A stretch of 64,000 bases of DNA from Ifrita kowaldi (taxonomy: Eukaryota > Chordata > Aves > Passeriformes > Cinclosomatidae). Location: NCBI GenBank assembly GCA_013398055.1, contig VZRS01002789.1, positions 1,308,483 through 1,372,482 of the forward strand, given 5' to 3'. The notes under the pieces were generated by a model. It saw only the letters and a program-made list of their open reading frames with translations, was not told the origin of the DNA and made no database searches. The position numbers and the translations under genes were made by a program. Below are positions 37,798-50,469 of the stretch, one piece after another (the first letter of the stretch is position 1; each line of letters starts with the position of its first letter).

Positions 37798-38580
37798 TAG
37801 TTCAGAATGATCTGAACACTAAGCCCCTACAAAAATTTTGTCAAAGAACTTTGGTAGTGCCTCAAAACATTTCTCTATCATTTCCATTTTAAATTAATTA
37901 TTTTTGTTGTAAAGTAAAATAATCACGTTTTATCTGATGATTTGGGAAGAGGATTCTGATAAGCTAATGAGTGAGGAGGCAAAGGAAGTGATTTAGGAGG
38001 AAGCTCTCCTGGGATGACCTGGCACGGACAAAGGACAACGTGCCTTTGTACAGACTGGAGAACAGAATCACTCATACACTGACACATTAGTTATGCAAGC
38101 AGCAACCAGCTCTGATGACAAAAATGAGACCTAAACAGTGGGTGATTCTGCTGTGGAGGAGGGCACGCCACTGAGGTGATCTTGTGTCTGCAAACACGCC
38201 TGTGCGATCGCACGGAAATCAATGCAGTTGCATGGCTACCACTGAGGACAGCCTTTGGCACAGCGTTCCAAAGAGGTCAGTCACACAACCAGAGCAGTTA
38301 CATCACATGTATTAAATAATATTTGGACAAATCAGAATCAAAGGAGCAGCTCACACAAAAAATGCCAGCCTTAATTTCTGCGTGCCTCCTTTGCATGTGT
38401 CGTCACAGCTGTGCACCTGAATTAAGCATTCAACTGCATACTTACATGTTTCTTCTTTTGGTCCATTACCGAGTATCTTTTGGGCTTTTTTTGTATAAGT
38501 CTAAAGGGAAAAATGTTTAAAGGTGAAGGTTTGGAGGGAGAGGCAGAGAGAAGAACTCGTAAGGGCCTTGTTGCAAGATC
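37798..38580. other. Unassigned intergenic sequence
   Basis: Nothing recognisable between the minisatellite and the LTR. Confidence 0.5.
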
Positions 38581-39140
38581 GCGGTGGGTTGACTCCAGCT
38601 AGCAGGTAAGCTCCACCCAGTTGCCTCCCAAGAGGAGTGGGAGAGAGAGTCAGAAGGACAAAAGCAAAAACACCTTACGGGTTGAGATACAGACAGTTTA
38701 ATGAGTAAAAATCAAGGCATTGCATGCAAGCGAAACAAAAAGAAAGGATTTATTCACTACTTCTTATCAGCAGGCGAATGTTCAGCCATCTCTAGAGGGC
38801 AGAGCTTCATTGCATGCAATGGTTACTTGGTAAGACAAATGTCAGACATCCCGTTTTCTTTGTCTTTCTCTGAGCCTTTACAGCTGAGCAACATAGGGTT
38901 AGAACAGCCCTTTGGCTGGCTTGGGTCAGCTGTCCTGGTTGTGTCTTCTCCCAGCTTCTTGTCCACTGCCAGCCTACTGGGGAGGAGAGAGTAGGAAAAA
39001 GAAAAGGCCTTGACACTGGACAAACAGTTTTCAGCAGTAGCTAAAATATGTTATCAACACTGATTTGGTCACAGATCCAAAACAGTGTCCTCCAGGCTGC
39101 TATGAAAATTAACTTCATCTCAAGCAGACCCAATATGAAG
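38581..39140 (-). mobile_element. Endogenous retrovirus solo LTR, minus strand
   Basis: I recognise an avian LTR pattern in reverse. GGTGGGTTGACTCCAGCTAGC opens it at 38583. A 'gggttgagatacagacagtttaatgag' block follows at 38680, then TTTATT (AATAAA on the minus strand) at 38750. A 'ccctttggctggcttgggtcagctgtcctgg' block lies near 38910 and a 'gaaaattaacttcatct' end near 39105. No primer-binding site or gag lies on its downstream side, so it is probably a solo LTR. Overlapping open frames at 38701-39023 are incidental. Confidence 0.72.
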
Positions 39141-42100
39141 GTTCATTTTTTTTCTTCTAACACAGTTAGTAGTACAGCTAATGCTATAAAACACTGCTGA
39201 CAGGTGCCTTACACGAGCTCTACCAAAGTGTTCTCCCATCTCTGCTCCCACTGATCCCTTCGCAGCCAGGAGGCTGCATTTTAATCCCCAGAAGCTGCAA
39301 GAGCGAAGAGACTAAGAGTGTATCTTTACTGACAAGTAGCTGGACAGGGACCTGCCTTTCAGTTCCTATGTTTTGCTTTCAAAATATTTTGGTTACTTTA
39401 CCATCCTGTTTACCCAAACTCAGTTAATCAAAATTCTTAATTAAATAAGGATTAGTTTTACCCTCAGGACTTGACAGTACTATTTCCTGAATCCAGAAAA
39501 CCAGAAGTCAATATCCCTTGGACAGCTTCCCAGCACAGCGCTTGGAGAGAGCCACACTGCAGCTTGCTGAAAGCCAGTTATGCTCCAAGATCCCACACAT
39601 CCCACACATCATGAGGATAGCAGAGCTGGCTTTACAACTTTGATTTCTTGACAAGTGTTTAATTCAGCAAACTCCCAGTTTCCTCCTTAGGTTACCTGAA
39701 GGTATATCTCAAAGTGCTCTTCCAGACTTTGAGCATTTTAATACACTTGACTTCCAAAAGACTTTATCTATCTGAATGCTTTCTTGCCTTCCCGTATATC
39801 TCACCTGAAAAGGGAGCAGCACATTCAGTATCTGCAGTTAAGGCATCTTTCACTACTTGTGCTTTTAAAGGACAGAATAGCTTCTAATACTGAATTTCCA
39901 GTAACATGTTGTGACTGGGAAGGTCCTTGCTTTCAATTTGTTTCAATATACAGGAAATAAGATGACTCAGCAGTAGCTTCTGCTGGGAAAATTCATTTGG
40001 AGTGACATCCTTTCAGTTACAGCACTTCTCTTCCATGGGATGTTGTTAACGAGGTTGTCCTGCATACAGATAGCCAGGATTGTTTTGCAGATTTTTTAAT
40101 AATAGGAATGTCCAAGTTGTATCTAATCTTATGTATGATGTAAACCCTATGTTTATAAATGCATAAATCTCAGTTTAAGCTCCAACAATATCCACTTTCC
40201 CCACAATGTGATGTGGCTAGGTGTAATTAGCACTTTCCCCAGGGCTTGAGTCACTCGTATTGAATACATAAAGATGAACATGTTTTATTCTAGTTTTTAC
40301 TTGAATTAAAAATAGCAAAATATTAAAATAATAACCAACTGAATTTCAGAGTTGTCCTGATTTTAAAAAAAGCCTGTAGTGCATGATTTTGAAAGCAAAT
40401 TACTTATATGACAGTTTCACTCTTATTATCAGACATTCTCTACATTACCTTCTGTGTGGACAATTGCTGGTGTTTACCTAAAACAATCACAATGACGTGA
40501 ATACCGTACATAAATGGCATTTGAAAATATCTGTCCAGTGTATTTGCTTCTCTTTGTTTTGGGTCTTCTTTTCTTGATTTCTTTGCATGAAGAACTCCAT
40601 TTATGCTGGGTGAGGTTAGAATTTTGTCATGGTAGACGATAGCTGAAGTTTGCAGAAATTCTGCCAAATAAGCACACACTGAGAGATGTTAAATTCAAAT
40701 GTTTTGGAAACAAAGTTTTGAAGCCTGTGAAGCAAATCTCAGTCTGCCAAATAAATTTAACTGTTACACATATGCTACATAGGTTACAGAAAATTATTTT
40801 TAATGTTTTACAGATATTTTTCATGATTAAAATATTCAGATTTTGTGCCCTGTCAGACACGTAGCTAGATGCCTCCATTTTCAATTAACCCAAGAAATTA
40901 AGCATAAAAAGGATGCATAAACCCTCCTCCAAAACAATGTTTCTATATTGAAAATATCACTTTCCAGGACCATAGCCTGACATCTTCAGCTTCTAACAAG
41001 TATATTATTTCCCCTTCAGCAACTCAGTCTCTCTGATTCAGCACGCAGAACACTCTCCAGCCTTACAGGGGAGTGTTGAAAACGGTATACTGGAAACATG
41101 TTACTAGCCCAAAAATGAGTGTTAATCATCTTGCAGCAAAGCTGATCAAAAGAATAATTCACAGTAGGGAGAACTCATTTATCCACAAGGACAAATAGAA
41201 CACCTTTTTCTAACAAGAAGAATTTTTAAAAGGTTGTTTTTTATTCTGCCCAGAAGACTGGAATATCAGAAAATAAATGAATTAGCAAACAAACATGAGT
41301 AGAATCAAAGGGAATGTAATTTTCCTATTTGACATTTGACTGCTATTTTTTCTTGGAAAGCTCCTGCTACTGTAAAACCTTAGAGAGTTCCTCTGCTTTT
41401 GTCTTCTGGTTCTAGGAAAGTTTCTTGTGGGACTCCATTGAAGAAGGAAAGTAACACAAGCACATACTGAACAATTTCCAAGAAAAAAGGAGCATGAAAC
41501 TGCTAAGTATTAAATGCACTGTTGGCAGCAGTGCACCCAAACATGCAGCATAAAAATACAGGAGAAAAGCATCATAAGGTCTTACAGAACACACTGGTAT
41601 CTCAATGTAATGAGCATTTAATGTCTTAGACAACTTTCTACAGAAGCGGTGAAAAAAGATCCAAAGGCATTTATGCAGAGCAAACTCTTAAACCTTGTCA
41701 ATAATAATTATTAAAACCAAAAGCTGGCCTCACTACTAAATGAATACCTGTTGGGAGGAGGTTTCCAGCTGCATGTTGTTTTCAAAAGACAGGAACAATC
41801 TGAAACTGGATACTGCAAATAGCAACAGTGCAAAAAAGTTAAAGATGTGTCATTTTTCAAAGAGTGACTATTCGGGTATGTTCTATTTCATTGGTTTTGT
41901 CAGAAGGAGGAGAAAGAAGGGTATGTGGTATTACATTTTAAAAAGAGTAGTTTCAAGTAAAGTCTCTCTGATATTTTTAAAGAAACAAGTGGCATTTCTT
42001 TCAGTGAAAATTGTTTGCCCATAATTTACCAGGTACATTCCTTCCAGACAATAATAATGTTAACACTAATGTTTTACCTTTCTTCTTGTGGCACCCGCTC

Positions 42101-42504
42101 AAGACTTGCTTCTGGCTCCAAAAATTATCAGCAAAGTGACCATTAGGTTGAATTTTAGCAGCAGCAACTGATGGCTGCCCTCATCACACCTGATAGCTCT
42201 GCAGTAACAGTGGAGTACAACTCTGTTGCCTGTAATGGCCTGACAGGTTTGGTTTTTTCCAAAGGTATTTATAACTGACATGGTTTCTGTTCCTGGGGAT
42301 CACCCAAATGCCTGCCATAAAGATGCATTGCCTGGGGTGACACTGGGAAATGTACATGAGAACATGTGTTTCTTCATTCGAGCTGGTGACCTCACCTAAT
42401 GGGATTTATAGCTGTGCTGAAGGAATTGTTGGCAGGGAAAGAATAAGAATGGGCAGAGACCATAAAGTACATCGTGATGTTACGCTTTGTGAAGAAGATT
42501 ATCC
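39141..42504. other. Unassigned intergenic sequence
   Basis: About 3.4 kb, mostly AT-rich, with no gene or named repeat that I can support. Confidence 0.5.
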
Positions 42505-42537
42505 CTTAACAGGGAATCTCTCAGATTCCCTGTTAAG
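42505..42537. repeat. Perfect inverted repeat, 15-bp arms, 3-nt loop
   Basis: CTTAACAGGGAATCT at 42505-42519 is exactly complementary to AGATTCCCTGTTAAG at 42523-42537, with loop CTC. It could form a stable hairpin in RNA or cruciform in DNA. No terminator or transposon end is evident around it. Confidence 0.9.
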
Positions 42538-42743
42538 CTTCCTGTGCAGTTCAGATGAAAAGGAAGATTTTGCAGGGAAATATGCATGAAATGAGTAATC
42601 TGAGCTTCAATCCACTGCACACTGAAAAGCTCTGAGGGGAGCTATTGCATCTAGCATGTTTCTGCCAGGCTTAGTTTATCTTCCTTTCCTCTGACAAGTC
42701 TTTGTTCTGAGGGAGAGCAGCTTTTTCCTAGGGCAAAAGCACT

Positions 42744-42940
42744 AGTGAGGCACTGAAACAGGTTGTCCAGAGAAGTTGTGGATGCCCCATCCCTGGAAAT
42801 GCTCAAGGCCAGGTTGGATGAGGCTCTGAGCAACCTGGTCTAGTGGAAGGTGTCCCTGCCCATGGCAAGAGAGTTGGAACGAGATGGTCTTTAAGGTCCC
42901 TTCCAACCCAAACTGCTCTGTATCACTGGTACTATGATTC
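42744..42940 (+). mobile_element. CR1 3'-end fragment, plus strand
   Basis: Sense CR1 3' UTR: 'gaggcactgaaacaggttg', 'ccagagaagttgtggatgcc', 'gcaacctggtctagtggaagg' and 'ggtcccttccaaccca'. It ends in a decayed terminal repeat near ACTATGATTC at 42931-42940. Confidence 0.93.
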
Positions 42941-45900
42941 CTTTAGTGTTTGCTTCTGGGTGTGATTAGCTTGCATGAATAGAGGCATAAATAGACCCAA
43001 TGTACCTTAGTGATGGGATTAATATCTGTCACATAAATCTTTTTTTGCTGTTTTGATTTTACAGTTTTTCAAACTACAAAAAGCAATGGAGATAAGACAT
43101 CAGGGTGACATCTAATTAAAGCATCCTGAAGTTTTGAGAATGGATGAAAATCTTTACATCTAAAACCAATATATTCTTTTTTTTTTTTTTACTTAATTTC
43201 TTACTTTTGAAAATAATTAGGTTATGTATTAAGGATTTTTGTTTCCTTTCTTACTTTTTTCACCTTTGAGATTTCTGATGAAGAAACTAAGATTCCATAG
43301 CATTCATCTGGCTCCAAGGCCTAGGATTTTAAATAAAAGAGCAGAACCCGTGACTGTTGAGAGAAGCTTCATCATAATCAGCTGGTGTACCTGTGTTCAA
43401 ATAATTTGAATGACACAGTGTGGATAGATCACATGGTAGCTGAGAAGCAACTTGTGTTGCAGTTTAACCTGATCTGTTTGAATTGAGTTTGTACCACACT
43501 GATAGTTATATGAGCTACTTTGGCTAAGCTGACAGATATAAACTGGTTAGGGTGAGGTTAATGTTTCATTTACTGCACTCCATTCATACCAGTGTGAATA
43601 CAGCAGCAGCAGAGACGTTTAGTCCCTGGTTTAGTTTGCTGCTACTGCAGACATTTGTTGCATGGAAACTTGTTCATAAACAGAAAAAGCTTCTAGATTT
43701 ATACCAGCTGTGAGTTCATCTCTGAAACACTGAGGACTGAAGTGTCAAATCTCACTCAAGTGAGATTCTTAGCAGTGGAAGAGGATAATTTGGAAATGAG
43801 CCCAAACTGGAAGAGAACAGAGAAAATGCTATCTGATCTGGGAAAATGTATTGCTCAGAAATTCAGGACTCATGCCTGATTTACTAAGAAGGATAGTTAA
43901 GTCCACAGAATTAATGAGTGACTTTACTACTCACAGGGACCTATCAAGCATCCTGGATGCATGGGAAAGATGGAGGAGGAATAATCAAAGGAATAAAAAA
44001 TACATTGCTTAAACAACAGTGAAAAGTGTGCACTCGGTGTCAATTACATTATTTCTAGAAGGAAAAGAATTTCCTTCTCTTTTCTTCAGTGCAAAATTTT
44101 GTCACTTTTTTTCTTTATAAAACTACTATCCTCTAAGCTCCTTTCTCTCCACATGTCAGAGCAATTTGAAATAACAACAACAACAACAACAACAACAATA
44201 AAATCTAACTTAATTTATTGCATTCCATAGATATTCTCATGTATTGGAAATTTTGCTCTGTGCTGCTAGGTTTAAAATTTGTATTTATTTGAAATGCACT
44301 ACATTTCTAAAAATTAAATCTGACAAACTGCTGGAGTACCAGGAAATCTGTATAAGCAAGTTACAGCTGAACCAGAACATCATATGGCCTCTCCTATTTC
44401 CTCATGATCTCCTCTTAAAGCCAACAGTGTTATAGTCCCACGCAGGTATTAAAGGGTACATAGGAAGTAGTGACAGAGCAGGTTCACATATACAGTATCT
44501 CTAAATATCAGTAGTAGTGACTAAATGGAATATCCAGGTCCTCATCCAAGCTTCAAATGACATAGAAATTGGTTTTCTGATGGCAGGAAGGAAGTCCTAT
44601 CCCTGGAAAGCTGGTAGGGAGGCTTTTCACATGGAGAGCTCCTGCGGGGATGCTGGTGGGCAGCAGTTTTTGCTCTAGCTGGGACAGAGATCACAGCTGT
44701 TTGGGGAGAGGGGGAGTAAGGTTTAGGATCGAATATAGGATCCCTGCTTGAATGTTGGTACCCAAGGTGCAGGAGATATTGTCCTGCCAGTTTTGAAGGA
44801 TTTATTCCCCCTGGACGGCACTTATTTTGACCTCTGTCCATGGAAAAAATTGCCAACACTTTGGGAAGAGTTTCAATCTAGAAAGGTTTGAACCAGATGA
44901 TAGAATAGTTTGTTGTGGTGCCACAAGGTGAAGAATTTAGAGGTTTTGGGGTTGTTTATGTAGTAAATAGATAAAAGCTAAAAATGCCAAGATGGAGGAC
45001 AGTTGTTGTTCTCCAGGGCTTCTTGTTCTTCTTCTATACCTCCATGTCTTGCGGCAGAAGTGATTTGGAATGATTGGATGAAAAATTCCGCAGTTCCTGT
45101 CCATGCAGGAGCTGGGTTTGTTGGCCATTGGCAGAAAAGTGAAAATATGTTTTGTTTCAAACTTCTATTGGGTCATTTACCTTTAAAAGGGCCCTGAATT
45201 TGCGATAAGCTCTCTTTCGGTGCCCATCTTTTGAACTCTCTGCAGGGTGCTGTGTCCAGCACTCTGTTTCTCTGATAACGCTAATTAAAACAACTATCTG
45301 AAGCAACCAACAAGAGGCCTCCTCTCATCTTTTCAAAGTTCTGGCCAGGACTCTCAGGTCTCCCTCCCTGTGTGGGAGTCCCACACTTGAAAGGTAAGGC
45401 AAGTAAAGCAGAAAGTGATGAAGATGGAGTTCAGATTGGAGGGGAGGAGAAATGGTCAGGACATGAGATGGGCACATTGGCATTTTAAGGGAGGCACAAG
45501 GAGTTGAAAGCTGTCTGTAAGACTCTGTGTGCCCATCCCATTTCATCTCTGAGGAGAAGGGATGTGCAGGAGTCCTCCTTAGACTGCTACTGAGGACACC
45601 TTCCACTCACCACAAATGCCTGACAGCTGCTCCTGCTTTTGGGGGGAGCACACTTTTGACTGACAGTTTTCTTTGCCTTCCTGAAGAACTGAAACTTCTA
45701 TGGTTTTACCATGTCATTTTGGTGTTAGGTCTTACCTCCTTCCTTTTTCTTTCTTCCTGTAGAATATTTATAGAAGATTATGCAACTTTGACTTCAAGAC
45801 ATGAAATGATGGAAAAGCTACCATGCATGGATTGTATCTGGACTAACAATGATTAGAATGATAGGACTTTGAGTATACTAAAATTAAATTATTGGATATA

Positions 45901-45950
45901 CACACATTGATAAAAGATGTGCTTCCTCTTCACTCATAAACAAGATTTTG
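42941..45950. other. Unassigned intergenic sequence
   Basis: No gene recognised. It holds a poly(T) run at about 43179-43190, a small perfect hairpin at 43748-43767, and an (AAC)n run at 44173-44198. A 105-codon minus-strand open frame at 44542-44859 has no recognisable motif. Confidence 0.45.
44173..44198 (+). repeat. (AAC)n microsatellite
   Basis: About eight to nine AAC units in a row. Confidence 0.95.
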
Positions 45951-46087
45951 GGTGCTAATAATGGCAGAAAGTAGAAAAAGCTACAGATGATTGTGGGTTT
46001 GATCCCTGCATGGGCCCTTCATTTAAGAGCTGGACTGTCATCCTTCTGGGTCACTTCCAACTCAGAAAATCCTCTGATTTTGTGAAA
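45951..46087 (+). mobile_element. tRNA-Ile-derived SINE with CR1-like tail (TguSINE1-like)
   Basis: GGTGCTAATAA at 45951-45961 matches the anticodon arm of tRNA-Ile. GGGTTTGATCCC at 45995-46006 is a good RNA polymerase III B box (T-arm). TGCATGGGCC then matches the tRNA 3' acceptor side. An extra ~20 bases lie between the two arms. The rest (about 46017-46087) follows a CR1 3' tail: AAGAGCTGGACTGTCATCC, GGGTCACTTCCAACTCAG and a decayed TCTGATTTTGTGA end. The 5' tRNA half with the A box is not recognisable, so the copy is truncated or decayed. Reading it simply as a CR1 tail would not explain the tRNA-like arms. Confidence 0.6.
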
Positions 46088-46596
46088 TCCCTGATCCTAC
46101 CTTTACTTTCATCCTTGCAAACCAACTGGTTTTGCTCTGTATTCTGAAGCCTATTAGGATATTAAATCGCCCACATTTTTGCTTTTTTGTTCACTACCAC
46201 TAGCTTCAAGGCTCGTTACCACAAGCTCCATCCCAGCCCTGAGGAATCAAAGTGAGGAAGGAGACTGGAAACAATGACCTGAGATCCCCAGTAAACTGGG
46301 TTAATGGAAATGAACATGCTGAGAAGTCCATCATCCTGTCTCTGACACTGGCCGGCGCTGAGTGAGCTGGGACAGGGAGCACTACCAAGACACTGACAAA
46401 GGGTAATTTACCATCTTGTACATGATGAAGAATAGTCCTGCCTGTGGACATTTTTCAAACCCTTTACTTAGTTCCTGATGTTTCTTTCACCGTCATGCTG
46501 GTCAGAAAATCCTCAGTAACTCACTGAAGTCTGAAGTACACAATTTTGCCGAAGAGAATAGGACAAAGAAACCAAGCATTTCATCTCAATTACATC
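46088..46596. other. Unassigned intergenic sequence
   Basis: Nothing recognisable between the SINE and the microsatellite. Confidence 0.5.
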
Positions 46597-46688
46597 AAGA
46601 AAGGAAAGAAAGAAAGGAAGGAAGGAAGGAAGGAAGGAAGGAAGGAAGGAAGGAAGGAAGGAAGGAAAGAAAGAAAGAAAGAAAGAAA

Positions 46689-46722
<34 letters not shown>

Positions 46723-46726
46723 AAAA

Positions 46727-46810
<84 letters not shown>

Positions 46811-46815
46811 AAAGA
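46597..46815 (+). repeat. Compound (GGAA)n/(GAAA)n microsatellite, about 220 bp
   Basis: A short GAAA/GGAA lead is followed by an uninterrupted GGAA block at about 46612-46668. A long GAAA block with a few interruptions runs to about 46812. The 91- and 113-codon open frames through it are artefacts of the repeat. Confidence 0.97.
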
Positions 46816-49800
46816 CAATAACATGCAGGGACTGCTTGGGGTGATCACAGTCATTACTGCTTTGGTACCCTAATAAAACTATCTAGCATTAGTTTTCATT
46901 CTGCAATTACAAAGTACAGGTTTGTACTCATAATCCATCAATGTTGTACTTACTTTTCACTGAAATTTGTTAGAAATAGATTTTTTTTAAATCCCTGTCA
47001 GCATTTTTAGTATTTACTTTCTTAATCACTCTTTTCTGAGAAGTGGCTAAATAGCTCAAGACACACAGCCAACAAAAATTTTAATTTTAATGATTTGTGT
47101 CAGATTTTGGGTTGAGCACAGAAGTTCCTCTTTCCAAGTATTTATTCTGCAAACTACGTACATACTGCAAGTTACTCCTTTACTTTTTGATTCTTTCAAG
47201 ATGGAAAATGTGTGTAGGTTTACATACGGCATGAAAGGTAGGGAAAAGACTACAAGAGTCATTACTTTTTTCTCTTTTCTGCTTCAGTCATGCTGAAGTT
47301 AGACTTCAGACAAAGTCAAGCTGAAACCTTGTCCTACATTTTCCTGGACAGCCATTATCTTAATGTATATTTAAAATCAATAGAAAAGTGCAAGGACATT
47401 TGTAGGACATTTTAATTATAGTCAAATCCATGTAGGCATATTTATTCATATGTATGCAAAAAATGAAGTTCCTCTCAGGTTTGGAAAGAGCTTTGGTGAC
47501 CATGAGCAGCCACAATGAAAATGCTGAAGATGTTCAGAAAGAGGCATCTCGTAAGAGAGTGGGTTTTCAGACCACTCTGAGTAGAACATGCAACTGGGTG
47601 GAATTAGATTAAAATAAATGTGTACTTCAAAGTAATGACAGACTTTCCTGGATACCTTATTCCATTAAAGAAACTGCTATTAAGCAAGGAGACTTACTAA
47701 ATATTGCAGTGCTTATTAAACTTGTCAGCCCACACGGGCCTTCTTATCTCATACAGTCATCTGACGTTTTAAATACCCCTTGGACTGCCTACTCTCATGT
47801 TCTCCTGAGCCTCACTGATTTGTTTGGAGGGAATATTTAGTGTTTGATTAGCAGATGTATTAAAAAGTGGAACAGTGCTTTTATTGCCCTATGGGGAGGA
47901 TGGCTGTAATCAACTTGAGATTTAAAATTCTTCCAAAGACAGTATTAAGACATCAGGTATTCAAATTACAGACTTTCTGTGTCTATCACTGTCGAGAGAC
48001 AGTTTATATTATGAAGCAGTCCACAAAATAAGGTTTCTTAAAAGACTGTAAAATCTCTGTCTGTAATTAGAAGTTTGTGAAATTAACTAGAGGAAGTTGT
48101 AAATTTTAACCAAGAGCAAAGTTTTTGCCCCAAGAAGGAGAAGTTAGTCAGGGGTAGTCAGCTTCATATTATGGGAGCTACTTTAGCAAAAGACCTCATC
48201 CATCACAGGTTTGTCTTCCCACCCTTTTGATACAGTTACAAAAATCAACAAAATGCTAGATCACTTTGGCCAAGGAATGATGTAATTGTCATATGTACCA
48301 TATATGGAATTACGGTTCTGGGTGCTCTGTTCAAGATCCTGAAGATCCATTCAAGATCTGTTCAAGCAGGAAGATCTTCAAGCTTGTCTTGTGCTCCTCA
48401 CTGATGTCAGCACCTCATCTCACAGGCCTGCAGGGATGTTTGGAGGAAACCTGAGGAAACCACTTAAGGGGCCTAAGAAGTAACCAGCAATGCCCATTTT
48501 CCATGGGAGTTCTGAAAAGCTGTGGCAGGCCAATTACCACTTCAAGTTGGGTAAACCTAGTAAACCCTGAGAAAGGGTTGTATGGTTAGACCTGTCTTCC
48601 CACACAGTTAAGAATAAATACCATCTGTGTGTTCAGACGAAGCAAATAGGTCAAGAAGTGGGTGGGAAGAAGTGGCTGGAGATTTGTGTTTGGAAGCTAG
48701 GTGAAAAGGGTGGGGATGGGATGGAAGGGGAGCAGAGGGGAGGGGAGAGATCAAGCAGCTTGTGTTCATGTGAACATAAGAGTTTTCATGCTCCCCACCA
48801 TGTGTTCTATCATCATTGAGCCTGTGGACTGCACTACATCATTCTCCCTCCTCCACTCTCATCAGAATTCAAAATTCTTGATCAAAACTGTCCTGTCTTC
48901 TTTTTATCCTGCAGCTGAAACTTATAATTTCTCCCTCTGACTCACTGGTATCACCAACCCTCCGATGTCCTTTTCCATGCTCCTTCCCATCCCGTTAGAT
49001 CATCCTGACTCTTAGCAGAATTAGACCACTTAAAGTGCACAGACGGTGATGTACAGATGGGAAGGTACAGTAAGCCCCAAAGCTGATAAACTCTCCAGCA
49101 CATACAGCTGCTCACTTTCTTTGCATTGCAGTTCCCTTCTGCTGAACTAAAAGCCATACTCCCTACTCGCCTTCCCATCCTGCCCCTATGTTTGCACTGT
49201 CTTGCTGGTCTGATGCCTTTATTCTAGCTCCTGTGGTCCTTTTCTCACCTCCCACTAATGCTGGTGCAATAACTTTGCATGATCTTTGGCACATTCCCAG
49301 CCACTTACATTGCTCCCTGTACTTATCTCACGCATTTTCCATCTTCCCTTGCCGTCTTTCATCACACCATTTTTAATTGGTGAATATCTTTAGCCCCAGG
49401 CTACATATGCATGCAAGATCCATGTGTTCAGTTTTTACTAGTTATCTGTTAGTCTGATCAGGATATCTCCCAGTCTTCACCACCTCATCTATGTCAGGCT
49501 GCAGAAACCTTGTGGCAGACTTCAGTCTTTCATCATTTCTTTAATGGGCTGCAGGCAACTCTTTCATTGCCCAGCTATTTATCAGTCACAGTCTCAAGCT
49601 TTCTATTACTTTAGCTGCACAGTCACAATAAACAAGCTTTATGATTTCGGTGCCTGCATGACACCATGTTAGTCTTCAACTAAGCCACTGGGATACTCCT
49701 AGAAGCAGGTCTGCTCCCTTCTCCTCATTCAAACTTGTAAGTCACTCTGGTCTCACTGAATCTAATTCTGTCTCCACTTTCCCAGACACAATTTTCAGAT

Positions 49801-50469
49801 GTTACCACATCACTTTTTAAATGTGTTTTCTTTTTTGAGCTGCAGCAACCGAGACATAAATATGCACAGATAAAACAAAAATTTGCCTCCTTTATTGTCC
49901 ATTCTCTATCTGTCTATCTATCTATCTTGCAGCAAATAACATGTATCCATATTCATTATTTCAGTCTGATCTTATATCTTTCTGATCTATACACGTCCTC
50001 ATTTTGGGCTAAACAGTACTTTATATCAGCCCAAAAAACTGAACTATGATAATACCCAATGACATTAGTAAGGTTTTTTAAAAGCTGGAAGGCATTGCAG
50101 TAGCACTGGAGAATTTCCATCATAAACCATGGTCTGCTTGGGAAAATCAGGGGCCACTCACTGCACAGACATCCCCAAAAAAGCTAGTACCTACCTGCCT
50201 CCTCAAAATAGCACCTAATGATGGGATTTACCTTCTCTAACTTTACTCAATCTGAAAGCTAAGTCCCAAACTAAAGTAGCAAAAGAGAAACTAGCATCTC
50301 CAGAGGAGAGTTCATCCTATTCTGAAAGAGATGTCTAAATAGAGACTAATCAAGTGTGAGGTATTGTGCTGGCCACTCTCTTTGCCAAAGGATAATAGAT
50401 GACTAGAGGACTGTCCTGAATGACACACTCAAGACCAAGACAGGTAAAGTTAAATAGATGAACAGTGTC
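46816..50469. other. Unassigned intergenic sequence
   Basis: About 3.6 kb without a recognised gene or named element, apart from a short (TCTA)n run at 49906-49926. A stretch around 48440-48660 with TAAGAATAAATACC has a faint LTR-like look, but no boundaries can be supported. Confidence 0.45.

Noticed and set aside
46513..46854. Open frames of 91 and 113 codons on opposite strands
   Set aside because: Pure translation of the GGAA/GAAA microsatellite.
48440..48660. Possible LTR fragment around TAAGAATAAATACC
   Set aside because: No TATA, boundaries, primer-binding site or family pattern could be shown.
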